Source of the DNA: an uncultured Saprospiraceae bacterium
Lineage (GTDB): Bacteria; Bacteroidota; Bacteroidia; Chitinophagales; Saprospiraceae
Assembly (NCBI GenBank): GCA_937959275.1
Contig: CALGLU010000130.1
Coordinates: 1 to 46,207, forward strand
Reading direction: 5' to 3'
DNA: 46,207 nucleotides
The notes beneath the pieces were generated by a model. That model was not told the origin of the DNA and did not search any database. It saw nothing but the letters and a program-made list of their open reading frames with translations. Every line of letters starts with the position of its first letter. Positions within the stretch are counted from its first letter, which is position 1. The position numbers and the translations under genes were made by a program. Positions 8,098 through 16,171 of this stretch are shown here, piece by piece.

Positions 8098-9613
8098 GCT
8101 GTCCGTCACGTAAATGTATCGCCCTATCACTCACATAATCGATCGCTTCTAAATCATGACTGATAAACAAAATACTTAGGTCTTGATTGTCCCGCAAACT
8201 TCTCAATAAATCCATTAAGTCATATTTAGTTATCGTATCTAAAGCAGATACACATTCGTCACAGATTAGTAACTCTGGCTTAACAGCTAATGCTCTTGCT
8301 ATACTGACCCGCTGTTGTTCTCCACCAGAAAGTTGCCTTGGATATCGACTTAAGAATTCATCAGACAAGCCGACTGTTTCTAGTAAGCGTATGAGTTCTC
8401 GTTCGATTTCAATTTTAGATAATCCATGGTGTAAACGAAGGACTTCTGAAACGCTTGACTTAATCGTTTGTAATGGATTGAGAGATGAAAATGGATTCTG
8501 GAATATAACTTGAATCCGCTTCCGGAGTTGCCTTGGAGATTGACGCCACATTTCAACCAAATTGACTTCATCCAAATAAATCTCACCCGCTGCCGGATAC
8601 TCAAAGCCAGTTAGAATTTTTGCAATTGTTGATTTTCCACTTCCCGACTGCCCCATTAGACCAAGAATTTCTTTGTGGTTTAGTGTAAATGAGACATTAT
8701 CTAAGGAATGAATTTTTCTTTCTTTGCCGAAAAGAGAATTCCTCTTTCCATAATAGTGACTTAGCTGTTTCACTTGTAAAAACACCTGATCAGAATATTC
8801 TCCTTCAATTTTATTTATAGTTCTTTTTCGGATGAGATCTTTGGCGGCTTGTGTTTGAGGGCTCGTGAATAGATCTTTTGTATCTCTGACTTCAACAAGC
8901 TGCCCTTTATCCATAATGGCTATGCGATTGCAAAACGTCTTGACTAAGTCGATATCATGACTAATAAAAACTAATGCAAAGCCATTAACTGCTTGCAACT
9001 TTTTAAGAAGCCTAATAATAGTCGATTCAGTTTCTTTGTCTAAAGAAGAAGTGGGTTCGTCTGCGATAATTAACTGCGGCTTTCCGACAATTGCCATAGC
9101 AATCATCACTCGTTGCAGTTGCCCCCCCGACAATTCATGAGGATAGCTCGCATAGACCCGATCTGCGTCAGCTAACTCAACATCTTTTATCATCTGGAGA
9201 GCTAGCGCACGTCGCTCCTGCTTAGTCAATGCTGGCAGCGCAAAGCGTATGGATTCATTGATTTGCCATCCACAAGTCTTAGCTGGATTTAATGCAGATA
9301 AGGCATCTTGGAATATCATACTCACAAAGGCTCTTCTATATTCGATCAGCTCTTTAGCAGGCAATTCTATGATATTTTCATACTCCCCATCACTGTTTTT
9401 GTAGCAAATCTCTCCTGTTAGTTTGGTCTTTATGAGGTATAGCAAATCAGCGACAGACAATCCGAATAAAGATTTACCACTTCCCGATTGCCCGATCAAA
9501 CCGACTATTTCTCCTTGTTCAATACTCAGGTTTATATCCTTAAGTATCGCTATTTCCTTTGATGAGGATAGGATCGATAGTGAATACTGACTGACACGAA
9601 AAATTTCTGCCAT
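8051..9613 (-). CDS. Oligopeptide/dipeptide ABC transporter, two ATPase domains fused (DppD-DppF type)
   Basis: Two complete ABC ATPase domains lie in one 520-residue chain. The first has Walker A GQSGSGKS (41-48), signature LSGGQ (161-165), Walker B LIIADEP (181-187) and switch His219. The second has GQSGSGKS (321-328), LSGGE (428-432) and LLICDEC near 448-454, with Cys where Pro is most common. Both halves contain the FQ(D/N)xxxxLNP block typical of peptide/nickel importers. I place the start at the Met of MAEIFRVSQ (9613); the frame is open to 9694, but the extra 27 residues do not look like an ABC N-terminus. No permease or binding-protein gene is nearby, so the partners are encoded elsewhere. 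It overlaps the end of fmt tail to tail. Confidence 0.92.
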   Translation of the reverse strand: MAEIFRVSQYSLSILSSSKEIAILKDINLSIEQGEIVGLIGQSGSGKSLFGLSVADLLYLIKTKLTGEICYKNSDGEYENIIELPAKELIEYRRAFVSMIFQDALSALNPAKTCGWQINESIRFALPALTKQERRALALQMIKDVELADADRVYASYPHELSGGQLQRVMIAMAIVGKPQLIIADEPTSSLDKETESTIIRLLKKLQAVNGFALVFISHDIDLVKTFCNRIAIMDKGQLVEVRDTKDLFTSPQTQAAKDLIRKRTINKIEGEYSDQVFLQVKQLSHYYGKRNSLFGKERKIHSLDNVSFTLNHKEILGLMGQSGSGKSTIAKILTGFEYPAAGEIYLDEVNLVEMWRQSPRQLRKRIQVIFQNPFSSLNPLQTIKSSVSEVLRLHHGLSKIEIERELIRLLETVGLSDEFLSRYPRQLSGGEQQRVSIARALAVKPELLICDECVSALDTITKYDLMDLLRSLRDNQDLSILFISHDLEAIDYVSDRAIHLRDGQLIPPSLQSDNHSKIL

Positions 9614-9800
9614 GCTATATACAAAGCCTTTGGTTGCGTTAAATGATATAATCTCCAAGTTATAACAATCGATGAAATTCGACTCAAATTGCAAGTGAAC
9701 TTTATGAAACTAGACTTATTTGATTAGACTATTTCTTTGATAAAATAAGAAATATACTAGTCGATTGAGTTATCTTACTTACAATCAATTGTCATTAATC

Positions 9801-10379
9801 ATGTATCTACGTTTAACTCTCCTATGGGCAATCAGCCTCTTACTCTTGCAATCTTGCGCCACAAATAAGCTTAGTCAAAGTAATAGCATCGAACTTTTTC
9901 AACTAGAGTCTCAGGATTGGTTTGAAAACGGAGAAGCTACATGGACTCAACAACATCAAATACTATCAGGTAAAAACGGGCTAGGCTATGCCGTTGCCAA
10001 AAAGACTTATTCAGATTTCATTCTTGAAGCGGAGTTCATCCCTGACGCAACTATGAATTCCGGTATATTTATTCGCTGCCCTGAAGTTGAATTTACCGCC
10101 ACTGGCTGCTATGAAATTAACATCGCGGATAATCATGCTAATCAAGACTTTCGGACTGGTTCAATTGTGACCCACGGCAAACCATTGAAACTTGTCGACT
10201 CTGTCAATCAATGGAACACCTATAGAATCTCGGCAATCGGAAGCCATATCGAAGTTTGGCTGAATGGAATTAAAACCGCAGACCTAATTGATGACAAATC
10301 GATCTCCGGCTATATTGGCTTACAAGTCAATGGTGAAGGAATTATACATTTTAGGAATGTGCGGATTTGGGAGAAGTGA
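9801..10379 (+). CDS. DUF1080 (3-keto-disaccharide hydrolase-type) lipoprotein
   Basis: The ATG at 9801 gives a 192-residue protein with an ideal lipoprotein signal (MYLRLTLLWAISLLLLQSC, lipobox LLQSC). An upstream in-frame start at 9765 adds 12 residues that spoil the signal. The body is a single concanavalin/LamG-like beta-sandwich of the DUF1080 type: DFILEAEFIPDATMNSGIFIRCP, then WNTYRISAIGSHIEVWLNGI and GYIGLQVNGEGIIHFRNVRI. Relatives bind or hydrolyse glucosides and 3-keto sugars, so a role in carbohydrate breakdown at the membrane is likely. The adjacent ThuA-like gene is convergent, and both fit a sugar-use region. Confidence 0.85.
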   Translation: MYLRLTLLWAISLLLLQSCATNKLSQSNSIELFQLESQDWFENGEATWTQQHQILSGKNGLGYAVAKKTYSDFILEAEFIPDATMNSGIFIRCPEVEFTATGCYEINIADNHANQDFRTGSIVTHGKPLKLVDSVNQWNTYRISAIGSHIEVWLNGIKTADLIDDKSISGYIGLQVNGEGIIHFRNVRIWEK

Positions 10380-10533
10380 TTTTTTGGTTTGTGATTGGTG
10401 ATTTCTTGTGTCACATTGCTCAACTGTATGAATCATGATTTAAAGGATTTCAGGAATAACTGATTTGATTTCAGATTCATGAAATACCTCCAGGTAGAAT
10501 TAATAGACTAGCTATACCCAATAAACCTATCGA

Positions 10534-11658
10534 CTAATTACCATTTAAGGAAACCACGCTCGTGTTCCGATTTACCCAATACTCATCATCCACAAAAGCA
10601 AATGGCGTCGGCTCATAGGTTCCGACAAACCCAATCGGGCCGTCAGGTGACACAGCTTGGTTAGTTATCCACTGGATTGCATTCACATACATTCGTCGTA
10701 CGCCATCATTCAGTAAATCAGTAGATGCACCTAAGGTGGAAGCAAACACTCTACCTGATTTTCCATTAGGGATTTGGTATGACTTAGTCCAGGCGACGGG
10801 CATCATTGGATCATTGGGGTTTCCTTTTTCTGGCTTCTCTGGATCTACACCAGCCACTTCTGTGTCCGTATCTTTCATACCATACTCTAGATCATTCTCA
10901 TCATACTCGCCTGCACGATTAACAACCTGCCCTAGCACAAGCGGTTGGGTATCTCCAGGCATTGGCAGTCTCACACCATAGACATCAGTCGCGCCCCAGA
11001 TTAAGCCATCTGCAATACCAGATAAAACTGGATGACTAGACGCCCCGGGTGCAAGAATACCTCTCGTACTCTGGTGCTTATGGTGTCCATGATGATTTAT
11101 CCATTTTTCGCCAAGCACCACTCTTCCAAAACCACCTTCCCAATCAGCCGTCTCACTAAAATTGCCATAATGTGCCCATGGAGAATCTGGTGCTGGTTTC
11201 TTAAAATGAAAAGCATGTGTAGCGGTTCGTATCCCAATCACTGGTTTACCAGTTAAGAGGTAATCTTCAAAATACTGCATTTGCTCATCGGGCAATGCTC
11301 TAAATCGTGTAAAATTGACCATTAAATCAGCATTCGCAAGATGCTCTAATCCAGGAATGTTTTCGCCATAATTAGGATTAATGATGCCTGGCACTTCTGG
11401 ATCCTGAGCAAATAGGACTGTGCAATTAAAACCATAATGAGTATTCATTATTTTCGCTAATGCAGGCAGTGCCTCTTCTGAACGATATTCTTCATCACCT
11501 GATACAAAAACGACATGCGGCATATCTGACTTACCTTTTAAACTTAACCACTGTGTGGGCACCTCCTCTGCAGCCGATGCTGTTTGAGGTACTGGCTTCT
11601 CTTTGCAAGAAGTCATCAAAACAAGAAGACTAAAAATGAGTAAAAGGTTAATTTTCAT
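10534..11658 (-). CDS. ThuA-like domain lipoprotein
   Basis: This 374-residue protein starts with a lipoprotein signal (MKINLLLIFSLLVLMTSC, lipobox LMTSC). The body matches the ThuA-like (trehalose-utilisation, class I glutamine amidotransferase-like) fold: VVFVSGDEEYRSEEALPALA, then YGENIPGLEHLANADLMVNF, TGKPVIGIRTATHAFHF and a C-terminal block with GRVFASTLGASTDLLNDGVRRMYVNAIQWI. Known ThuA relatives act with Gfo/Idh/MocA dehydrogenases on 3-keto sugars, and Bacteroidota often place them beside DUF1080 proteins as here. The exact substrate is unknown. Confidence 0.82.
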   Translation of the reverse strand: MKINLLLIFSLLVLMTSCKEKPVPQTASAAEEVPTQWLSLKGKSDMPHVVFVSGDEEYRSEEALPALAKIMNTHYGFNCTVLFAQDPEVPGIINPNYGENIPGLEHLANADLMVNFTRFRALPDEQMQYFEDYLLTGKPVIGIRTATHAFHFKKPAPDSPWAHYGNFSETADWEGGFGRVVLGEKWINHHGHHKHQSTRGILAPGASSHPVLSGIADGLIWGATDVYGVRLPMPGDTQPLVLGQVVNRAGEYDENDLEYGMKDTDTEVAGVDPEKPEKGNPNDPMMPVAWTKSYQIPNGKSGRVFASTLGASTDLLNDGVRRMYVNAIQWITNQAVSPDGPIGFVGTYEPTPFAFVDDEYWVNRNTSVVSLNGN

Positions 11659-12054
11659 GATTTTGTTTTTAGTATCCTTTTATCAGTTAACTACATAATG
11701 GTAGACAATTTTGAGGATCAACTATTAAATTAAGAAAATATAATAGGATTCATTATTCTAGAAACCAATTTTAAAATAAATTTCCTAAAGGATAATTAGC
11801 CAAACGGGCTTAGATCACTAGCTACAGACTTCGTCTATAGTTAGTGAGATTTACAGAATGGAGTCATGAAAAGACGACCTTTGTCAGAATGAGGACCTCG
11901 CTGTCGATAGTCAGTTTTCTAGGATTTGTTGAAAATAGGATTTACTATCATTCAAATCATTCCATCTTCTCATACTTTGAATCCTTTAAGAATTCACTTT
12001 TTAGTCTCGTTAGATTAAACCTTGCCCTAATCTAAGAATATTGTTCCTGCTGGG
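11659..12054. other. 396-nt intergenic region with one strong inverted repeat
   Basis: This A/T-rich gap lies between the ThuA-like gene and the symporter fusion, both on the minus strand. The only structure I see is the hairpin at 11815-11847. A plus-strand 63-codon open frame inside it has no recognisable features and is probably chance. I found no exact CAAAnnTA (minus-strand -7) element ahead of the ThuA-like gene. Confidence 0.6.
11815..11847. repeat. 33-nt inverted repeat with an ACTTCGT-type loop
   Basis: The left arm (11815-11829, beginning TCACTAGC) pairs with the right arm (11833-11847, ending TTAGTGA) over 15 positions with one mismatch and one G-U pair, closing on TTC. No T-run follows on either strand, so a simple terminator is unlikely. 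It resembles a REP-like palindrome. Two other intergenic hairpins (28928-28954 and 46173-46191) also have ACTTCGT at the tip. Confidence 0.65.
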
Positions 12055-14604
12055 CTATTCATATATCGTCAAGCCTTTCAGCTCATCTGCTTTTTTAAAC
12101 AATAAACTAAACAAATACCCAAAGATAAAAGTAGCAACAATCCCAATGCTAGCATATAACAGAAAACTCACATCACTGTACTGTTGCACCAGCCACAAAA
12201 CAGCTGCACCTACAAAAGCCCCAATCACCGCACCTACCCCATTCGCCCTCGTCGTACACATCCCTAACAAAAACAAACCACACATCGAACCTCCAAACAA
12301 GCCAAGAATCCCAATGAAAGAATCCCACAAAGACTTAACATCCGCCGCAGCAATCAACAAAGCCGAGCCAACACCCAGAAGACCAAAAATCACTGTCAAC
12401 CATCTAGCCATCCTTAATAAGTCTTTGTCCACGGTGATCCAGCCAAAACGCTGAATAAAATCAACTGATATCGATGTTGATATACTATTCATACTCGTTG
12501 AAATAGTCGATTGTGCCGCAGCAAAAATTCCAGCGATCACCAAGCCAGCAACACCAGCCGGCAACTCCTGAATAATGAATAAAGGAAAGATAGCATCGTT
12601 CTGAAAGGTCGGATCCAATGTCTCTGCATACTTGGTATAGAAGACATACAGGGCAGCCCCCAATGCAAAAAAGAGAATAGAAGCAATACCACTTAATACG
12701 GCATTCGTCCAAATGGACTTACTGGCCTTCGATGTATTTTCAACTGACATATAACGTTGGACCACGCCCTGATCTGATGTATATGGGATCAGTGATTGGC
12801 CTATGCCACCTAGGATGACAATCCAAAGTGCAGAACCAGTATAACTCGTATCCCAGTCAATCATCCGAAATTTATCATTCTCGCTGGCAATATGCACAAA
12901 TTCTGACCAGCCAATTTCTCCATTAAAAACAATGAGCAAAAAACTTAATAAAGCCCCACCAAGCAATACCACTGTCTGAATCGTATCCGTCCAAATCACT
13001 GCCTTCAACCCACCGAGAGTACAATACAATATGCTCAAGCCACCCATCAAAAGAATACATAGCTCAACCGACAGCGAGCTCACAGCTGCTAGGGCAAGCG
13101 CTGGTAAATACAACACAATAGCCATTCTACCTAACTGAAATAAAATATATGATGTACTGGCAAATAAGCGAGCCACAACATTAAATCTCAGTTCAAGATA
13201 TTCATACGCAGAGGTCACATTTAATCTGCGAAAGAAGGGTAAGACAACATAAATGATAAATGGCGCTACAGCTATGATTGAGAAATTCAGTAGAATATAT
13301 ACCCAGTCAGTCGCATAAGCTTTTGCTGGTATTGCCATAAAGGTAATCGAGCTGAGCATCGTCGCAAAAATGCTACAGCCGGCTGCCCACCATGGCACAT
13401 TCTGACCGCCTCTAAAAAAGTCATCTGTATTTTGATTCTTAAAAAAGAAATAGAGTCCAATACCAACAAGTAACAACAGATACAATAGTAGTGTGACTGT
13501 ATTTGCTATGCCAAATTGTGACTCTCTTTTCTCAGCGCTGACCCTCCAAACGTCCGCAGAGCGAATTCGAGGTTTCACTTCACCACTCACTAACATGAAA
13601 GCCCCATCCACAGCAAAGGGATGACTCGTTAATTGGTTTACAGGCATCTTACCAGACTCAAACCAAGTATTTGTAATCGTATTAAAACTGAATATAGTTT
13701 TTGGAAATCCAGGATGATTTTCTCTGAGCTCATTAGATTGCTGATAAAGAGAACCATCAGCTCCACTCATAATACTTAGATGACTTTGTCCTATGTTAAC
13801 TCCACTACCACCCATGCGCGCTGCAGGCATATCAGCCCTTCTTCTCCATGCAGTTCCTGGATCCTTCAAGTATGAATCTGGATTAAATTCGTAAACATCT
13901 TTTAAGACTTGCCAGTTGCCCTGCGCATCTTCATGTCGTCCACTCATGACATAGACACAAGTTGTAAAACCGTTGTGTTGCGCACTAACAATATTTAAGG
14001 CTCGCACAGGACCACGCCAGCTCGGCAGCACTTCCCAATCAAATGCAGTACTCCCATAATTCCCTAAATCCAAACGCCAAAAATTGGCCTGCGCTGATGA
14101 CAAATCTAAGGTGGTCATTCCTCCTGCAACGTAAATAACATTACCAATTACGGTAGCTGAACTATTTGTAATCGGTTCGGGCAAATTGGGTAATGCCTCA
14201 ATAGCCACTTCCTTCTTCTGCGCATCCCACGTCAACAGTAAGGCTGTATCAAACACTTGTTCTCCATTTTGCCCGCCCAAGGCAATCACACCTAACTCAG
14301 TGGTCACAACCGCACTATATGCCAGCGCAGCGGGGAGTTGCCCCCCAGCCTGCCACATGCTAGTTTCCAAATCAAACACATTGATATCCTGATGCCAGTC
14401 TTTAGATGATTCCCAATATGGCGTATTAAAATTTGCTCCACCAGCAACGATTAATTTTCCATTGTGCACACCTGCTAAAGGCCCAGCAACACCCAAAGCC
14501 TCAGCTTGACTACCCACAGATGGAATCTCAGTCAGCAATTCCCATTTTAAGAATTGAGATTGTTGACCATGCAGATTGGCAAAGAAGCACAGAAACCCGC
14601 CCAC
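12055..14604 (-). CDS. Cyclically permuted mutarotase (kelch propeller) fused to a sodium/solute symporter
   Basis: This 849-residue protein has two parts. Residues about 15-375 form a kelch-type propeller: LIVAGGANFNTPYW, VIALGGQNGEQVF, IYVAGGM, VYVMSGRHED and LSIMSGADGSL are successive blades. The GGANF block is typical of cyclically permuted relatives of the sialic acid mutarotase NanM. Residues about 385-849 form an SSS-family Na+-coupled transporter beginning FFRGGQNVPWWAAGCSIFAT with about 12-13 membrane helices. The fusion should present the right anomer to the carrier. Sialic acid is the best guess because a neuraminate-lyase-like gene lies upstream on the same strand. The start is uncertain: 14604 is GTG and leaves a stunted signal peptide. 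In-frame codons up to 14640 would restore a basic n-region (KISTKHIGFLVGGFLCFF), but no ATG is there. Confidence 0.85.
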   Translation of the reverse strand: MGGFLCFFANLHGQQSQFLKWELLTEIPSVGSQAEALGVAGPLAGVHNGKLIVAGGANFNTPYWESSKDWHQDINVFDLETSMWQAGGQLPAALAYSAVVTTELGVIALGGQNGEQVFDTALLLTWDAQKKEVAIEALPNLPEPITNSSATVIGNVIYVAGGMTTLDLSSAQANFWRLDLGNYGSTAFDWEVLPSWRGPVRALNIVSAQHNGFTTCVYVMSGRHEDAQGNWQVLKDVYEFNPDSYLKDPGTAWRRRADMPAARMGGSGVNIGQSHLSIMSGADGSLYQQSNELRENHPGFPKTIFSFNTITNTWFESGKMPVNQLTSHPFAVDGAFMLVSGEVKPRIRSADVWRVSAEKRESQFGIANTVTLLLYLLLLVGIGLYFFFKNQNTDDFFRGGQNVPWWAAGCSIFATMLSSITFMAIPAKAYATDWVYILLNFSIIAVAPFIIYVVLPFFRRLNVTSAYEYLELRFNVVARLFASTSYILFQLGRMAIVLYLPALALAAVSSLSVELCILLMGGLSILYCTLGGLKAVIWTDTIQTVVLLGGALLSFLLIVFNGEIGWSEFVHIASENDKFRMIDWDTSYTGSALWIVILGGIGQSLIPYTSDQGVVQRYMSVENTSKASKSIWTNAVLSGIASILFFALGAALYVFYTKYAETLDPTFQNDAIFPLFIIQELPAGVAGLVIAGIFAAAQSTISTSMNSISTSISVDFIQRFGWITVDKDLLRMARWLTVIFGLLGVGSALLIAAADVKSLWDSFIGILGLFGGSMCGLFLLGMCTTRANGVGAVIGAFVGAAVLWLVQQYSDVSFLLYASIGIVATFIFGYLFSLLFKKADELKGLTIYE

Positions 14605-14714
14605 TAAAAAGCCGATATGTTTAGTTGATATCTTCAGAATCTTTAATATAAATTAATACCATTTGGTTACTTCACAAGTTTTATGGATTAGTTAAGTTTA
14701 GTCTTATTTTTTTC

Positions 14715-14826
14715 CGACTCCCGACTCCCGACTCCCTACTCCCTACTCCCGACTCCCTACTCCCTACTCCCTACTCCCTACTCCCTACTCCCTACTCCCT
14801 ACTCCCTACTCCCTACTCCCTACTCC
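14715..14826. repeat. Heptanucleotide tandem array, 16 units of CKACTCC
   Basis: There are sixteen uninterrupted 7-nt units. Units 1-3 and 6 read CGACTCC; the other twelve read CTACTCC, so only position 2 varies. On the minus (transcribed) strand the array reads GGGAGTA/GGGAGTC, with a G3 run every 7 nt. That meets the simple G3N1-7 rule for G-quadruplexes many times over. It lies upstream of the symporter fusion and downstream of the lyase-like gene. Confidence 0.95.
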
Positions 14827-14878
14827 TTGCTTCTTACCTCCTAATCCCTACTTCCCACCTATCTACTTCACACTTCCT

Positions 14879-15018
14879 CTTCCATCTTCCCTCTTCCATC
14901 TTCCATCTTCCATCTTCCATCTTCCATCTTCCATCTTCCCTCTTCCCTCTTCCATCTTCCATCTTCCATCTTCCATCTTCCATCTTCCATCTTCCATCTT
15001 CCATCTTCCATCTTCCAT
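14879..15018. repeat. Heptanucleotide tandem array, 20 units of CTTCCMT
   Basis: Twenty consecutive 7-nt units read CTTCCAT, with CTTCCCT variants at units 2, 9 and 10. Two decayed units (CTTCCCC, CTTCCCA) follow to 15032. The minus strand is pure purine apart from T (GGAAGAT-like). The unit differs from that of the neighbouring CKACTCC array but has the same 7-nt period and strand asymmetry. Confidence 0.95.
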
Positions 15019-15079
15019 CTTCCCCCTTCCCAACACTCCAGCTCGTTTCGCTTCAAGATTTCCATTGTGCTTAAATATT

Positions 15080-16006
15080 TTACTCATTCATTGCTACAGC
15101 ACAATCGTCAAAACCCAAGATTGTCAAGTCCGAAAACAAAGTCTCCTCTTCTTCCTTAGTCAATCCCTTATTGGGCAACCGCGGCATACCCAAGTCCAAT
15201 CCCACTAACTTCATAATTGACTTTCCTGCACAAACTCCACCACCGTGTTTTATCAGGACTTGGACAAACTGAATCGCTTTAAATTGTAATTCGTCAGCTA
15301 AGGTTAAATCGACATCAGAGAATGCTGCGATGATTCGGTGATATAAAGGCGCTAGATAATTATAAGTACTCCCTATGGCTCCTTTGACCCCCAATGCTAA
15401 TCCTGCTAACAAGATTTCATCACGACCATGCAATATGGTGTATGTTTGATTTTCAAATTCGACACATAGCTTCATATCCATGAAATCCTCATGAGTGAAT
15501 TTAATACCGGCTATATTTGGAATTTGCTTATGAGCTAGCGTCAAAAAGTCAATCATCTGATAATGTGCACCGGTCATCGATGGTATATGATAATAGTAGT
15601 ATGGCAGTGCTTCAGCTGCAGACGCAATTGCAGCATTAAAATGAATGAGGTCAACTAAAGTTTTTGTTTTCATAAACGGAGGCGCCATCGCACCTATCCC
15701 ATCAGCACCTAAAGCTTGGGCATGCCTAGCCAGTTGCTGAGCTGTCGTCAAACTATCATGTCCCACATGAATTAAGACTTTAAAGTTTTCATCTTTATAT
15801 TTTATCCATTCCTCCGCTGTTTGTAATCTCTCCTCTGTGCTAAGTGAAACGCCTTCGCCTGTCGTCCCATTCACAAATACACCCGTAACATTGACTTGCT
15901 TTAAATAAGTAGCATACGATTCGATGATATCCAGATTCAAACTCTCGTCGGGATTGAAGCCAGTATAGGGTGCTGCGATGAGACCTTGTAGTTTATTTGT
16001 ATTCAT
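15080..16006 (-). CDS. N-acetylneuraminate lyase-like protein (DHDPS/NAL aldolase family)
   Basis: This 308-residue class I aldolase has the family block NGTTGEG (46-52), the tyrosine-rich segment PYYYYHIPSMTG with likely catalytic Tyr139, and the Schiff-base lysine Lys169 in AGIKFTHEDF. The YYHIPS form and the GIKFT lysine context favour N-acetylneuraminate lyase over dihydrodipicolinate synthase; the reaction would split sialic acid into N-acetylmannosamine and pyruvate. The mutarotase-symporter fusion downstream on the same strand supports sialic acid use. No kinase or epimerase for N-acetylmannosamine is in the window. The tandem arrays begin about 60 nt after its stop. A related 2-keto-3-deoxy acid aldolase activity is possible. 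Confidence 0.85.
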   Translation of the reverse strand: MNTNKLQGLIAAPYTGFNPDESLNLDIIESYATYLKQVNVTGVFVNGTTGEGVSLSTEERLQTAEEWIKYKDENFKVLIHVGHDSLTTAQQLARHAQALGADGIGAMAPPFMKTKTLVDLIHFNAAIASAAEALPYYYYHIPSMTGAHYQMIDFLTLAHKQIPNIAGIKFTHEDFMDMKLCVEFENQTYTILHGRDEILLAGLALGVKGAIGSTYNYLAPLYHRIIAAFSDVDLTLADELQFKAIQFVQVLIKHGGGVCAGKSIMKLVGLDLGMPRLPNKGLTKEEEETLFSDLTILGFDDCAVAMNE

Positions 16007-16135
16007 TTTTATTGAACTTAATATTTTATCTACAAGATAGTAATGTCCCTGTCAATTTCAACGTCAATTTCATTATCGATGGCAATGTGCTATTGAATGA
16101 GGTATTTACTCTGACATCTGTTTTTAATTTGTTTT

Positions 16136-16171
16136 GATTTTAATTTTGATTTCGATTTTGATTTCGATTTC
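16136..16171. repeat. Six hexanucleotide repeats abutting a stop codon
   Basis: Six 6-nt units of the form GATTTY/AATTTT (plus strand) run directly up to the minus-strand TAG stop at 16172-16174. On the minus strand they read GAAATC, GAAATC, AAAATC, GAAATC and so on, immediately 3' of the phosphatase-like gene. Confidence 0.8.

Larger units (their letters stand above)
14605..15079. other. 475-nt spacer between lyase and symporter genes, mostly heptanucleotide arrays
   Basis: About 300 nt of this gap are two pyrimidine-rich tandem arrays (14715-14826 and 14879-15018), joined by a degenerate stretch (14827-14878) that still shows rough 7-nt spacing. Minus-strand open frames through it encode repeating MEDGRWK-like peptides in more than one frame, as any 7-nt repeat without stops will do; I do not regard them as genes. 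Confidence 0.85.

Noticed and set aside
11844-12035. 63-codon plus-strand frame in the 11659-12054 gap
   Set aside because: It begins inside the inverted repeat at 11815-11847, has no recognisable features and no promoter match.
12041-12454. 137-codon open frame opposite the symporter
   Set aside because: It covers the antisense of conserved membrane helices of the SSS domain and has no family features.
14715-15018. A CRISPR array
   Set aside because: The units are 7 nt with no spacers, and no cas gene is nearby.
14863-15087. Minus-strand open frames encoding repeated MEDGRWK peptides
   Set aside because: They are produced by the 7-nt tandem array, which stays open in several frames at once. 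The start lies in the end of the lyase-like gene, and there is no independent coding evidence.
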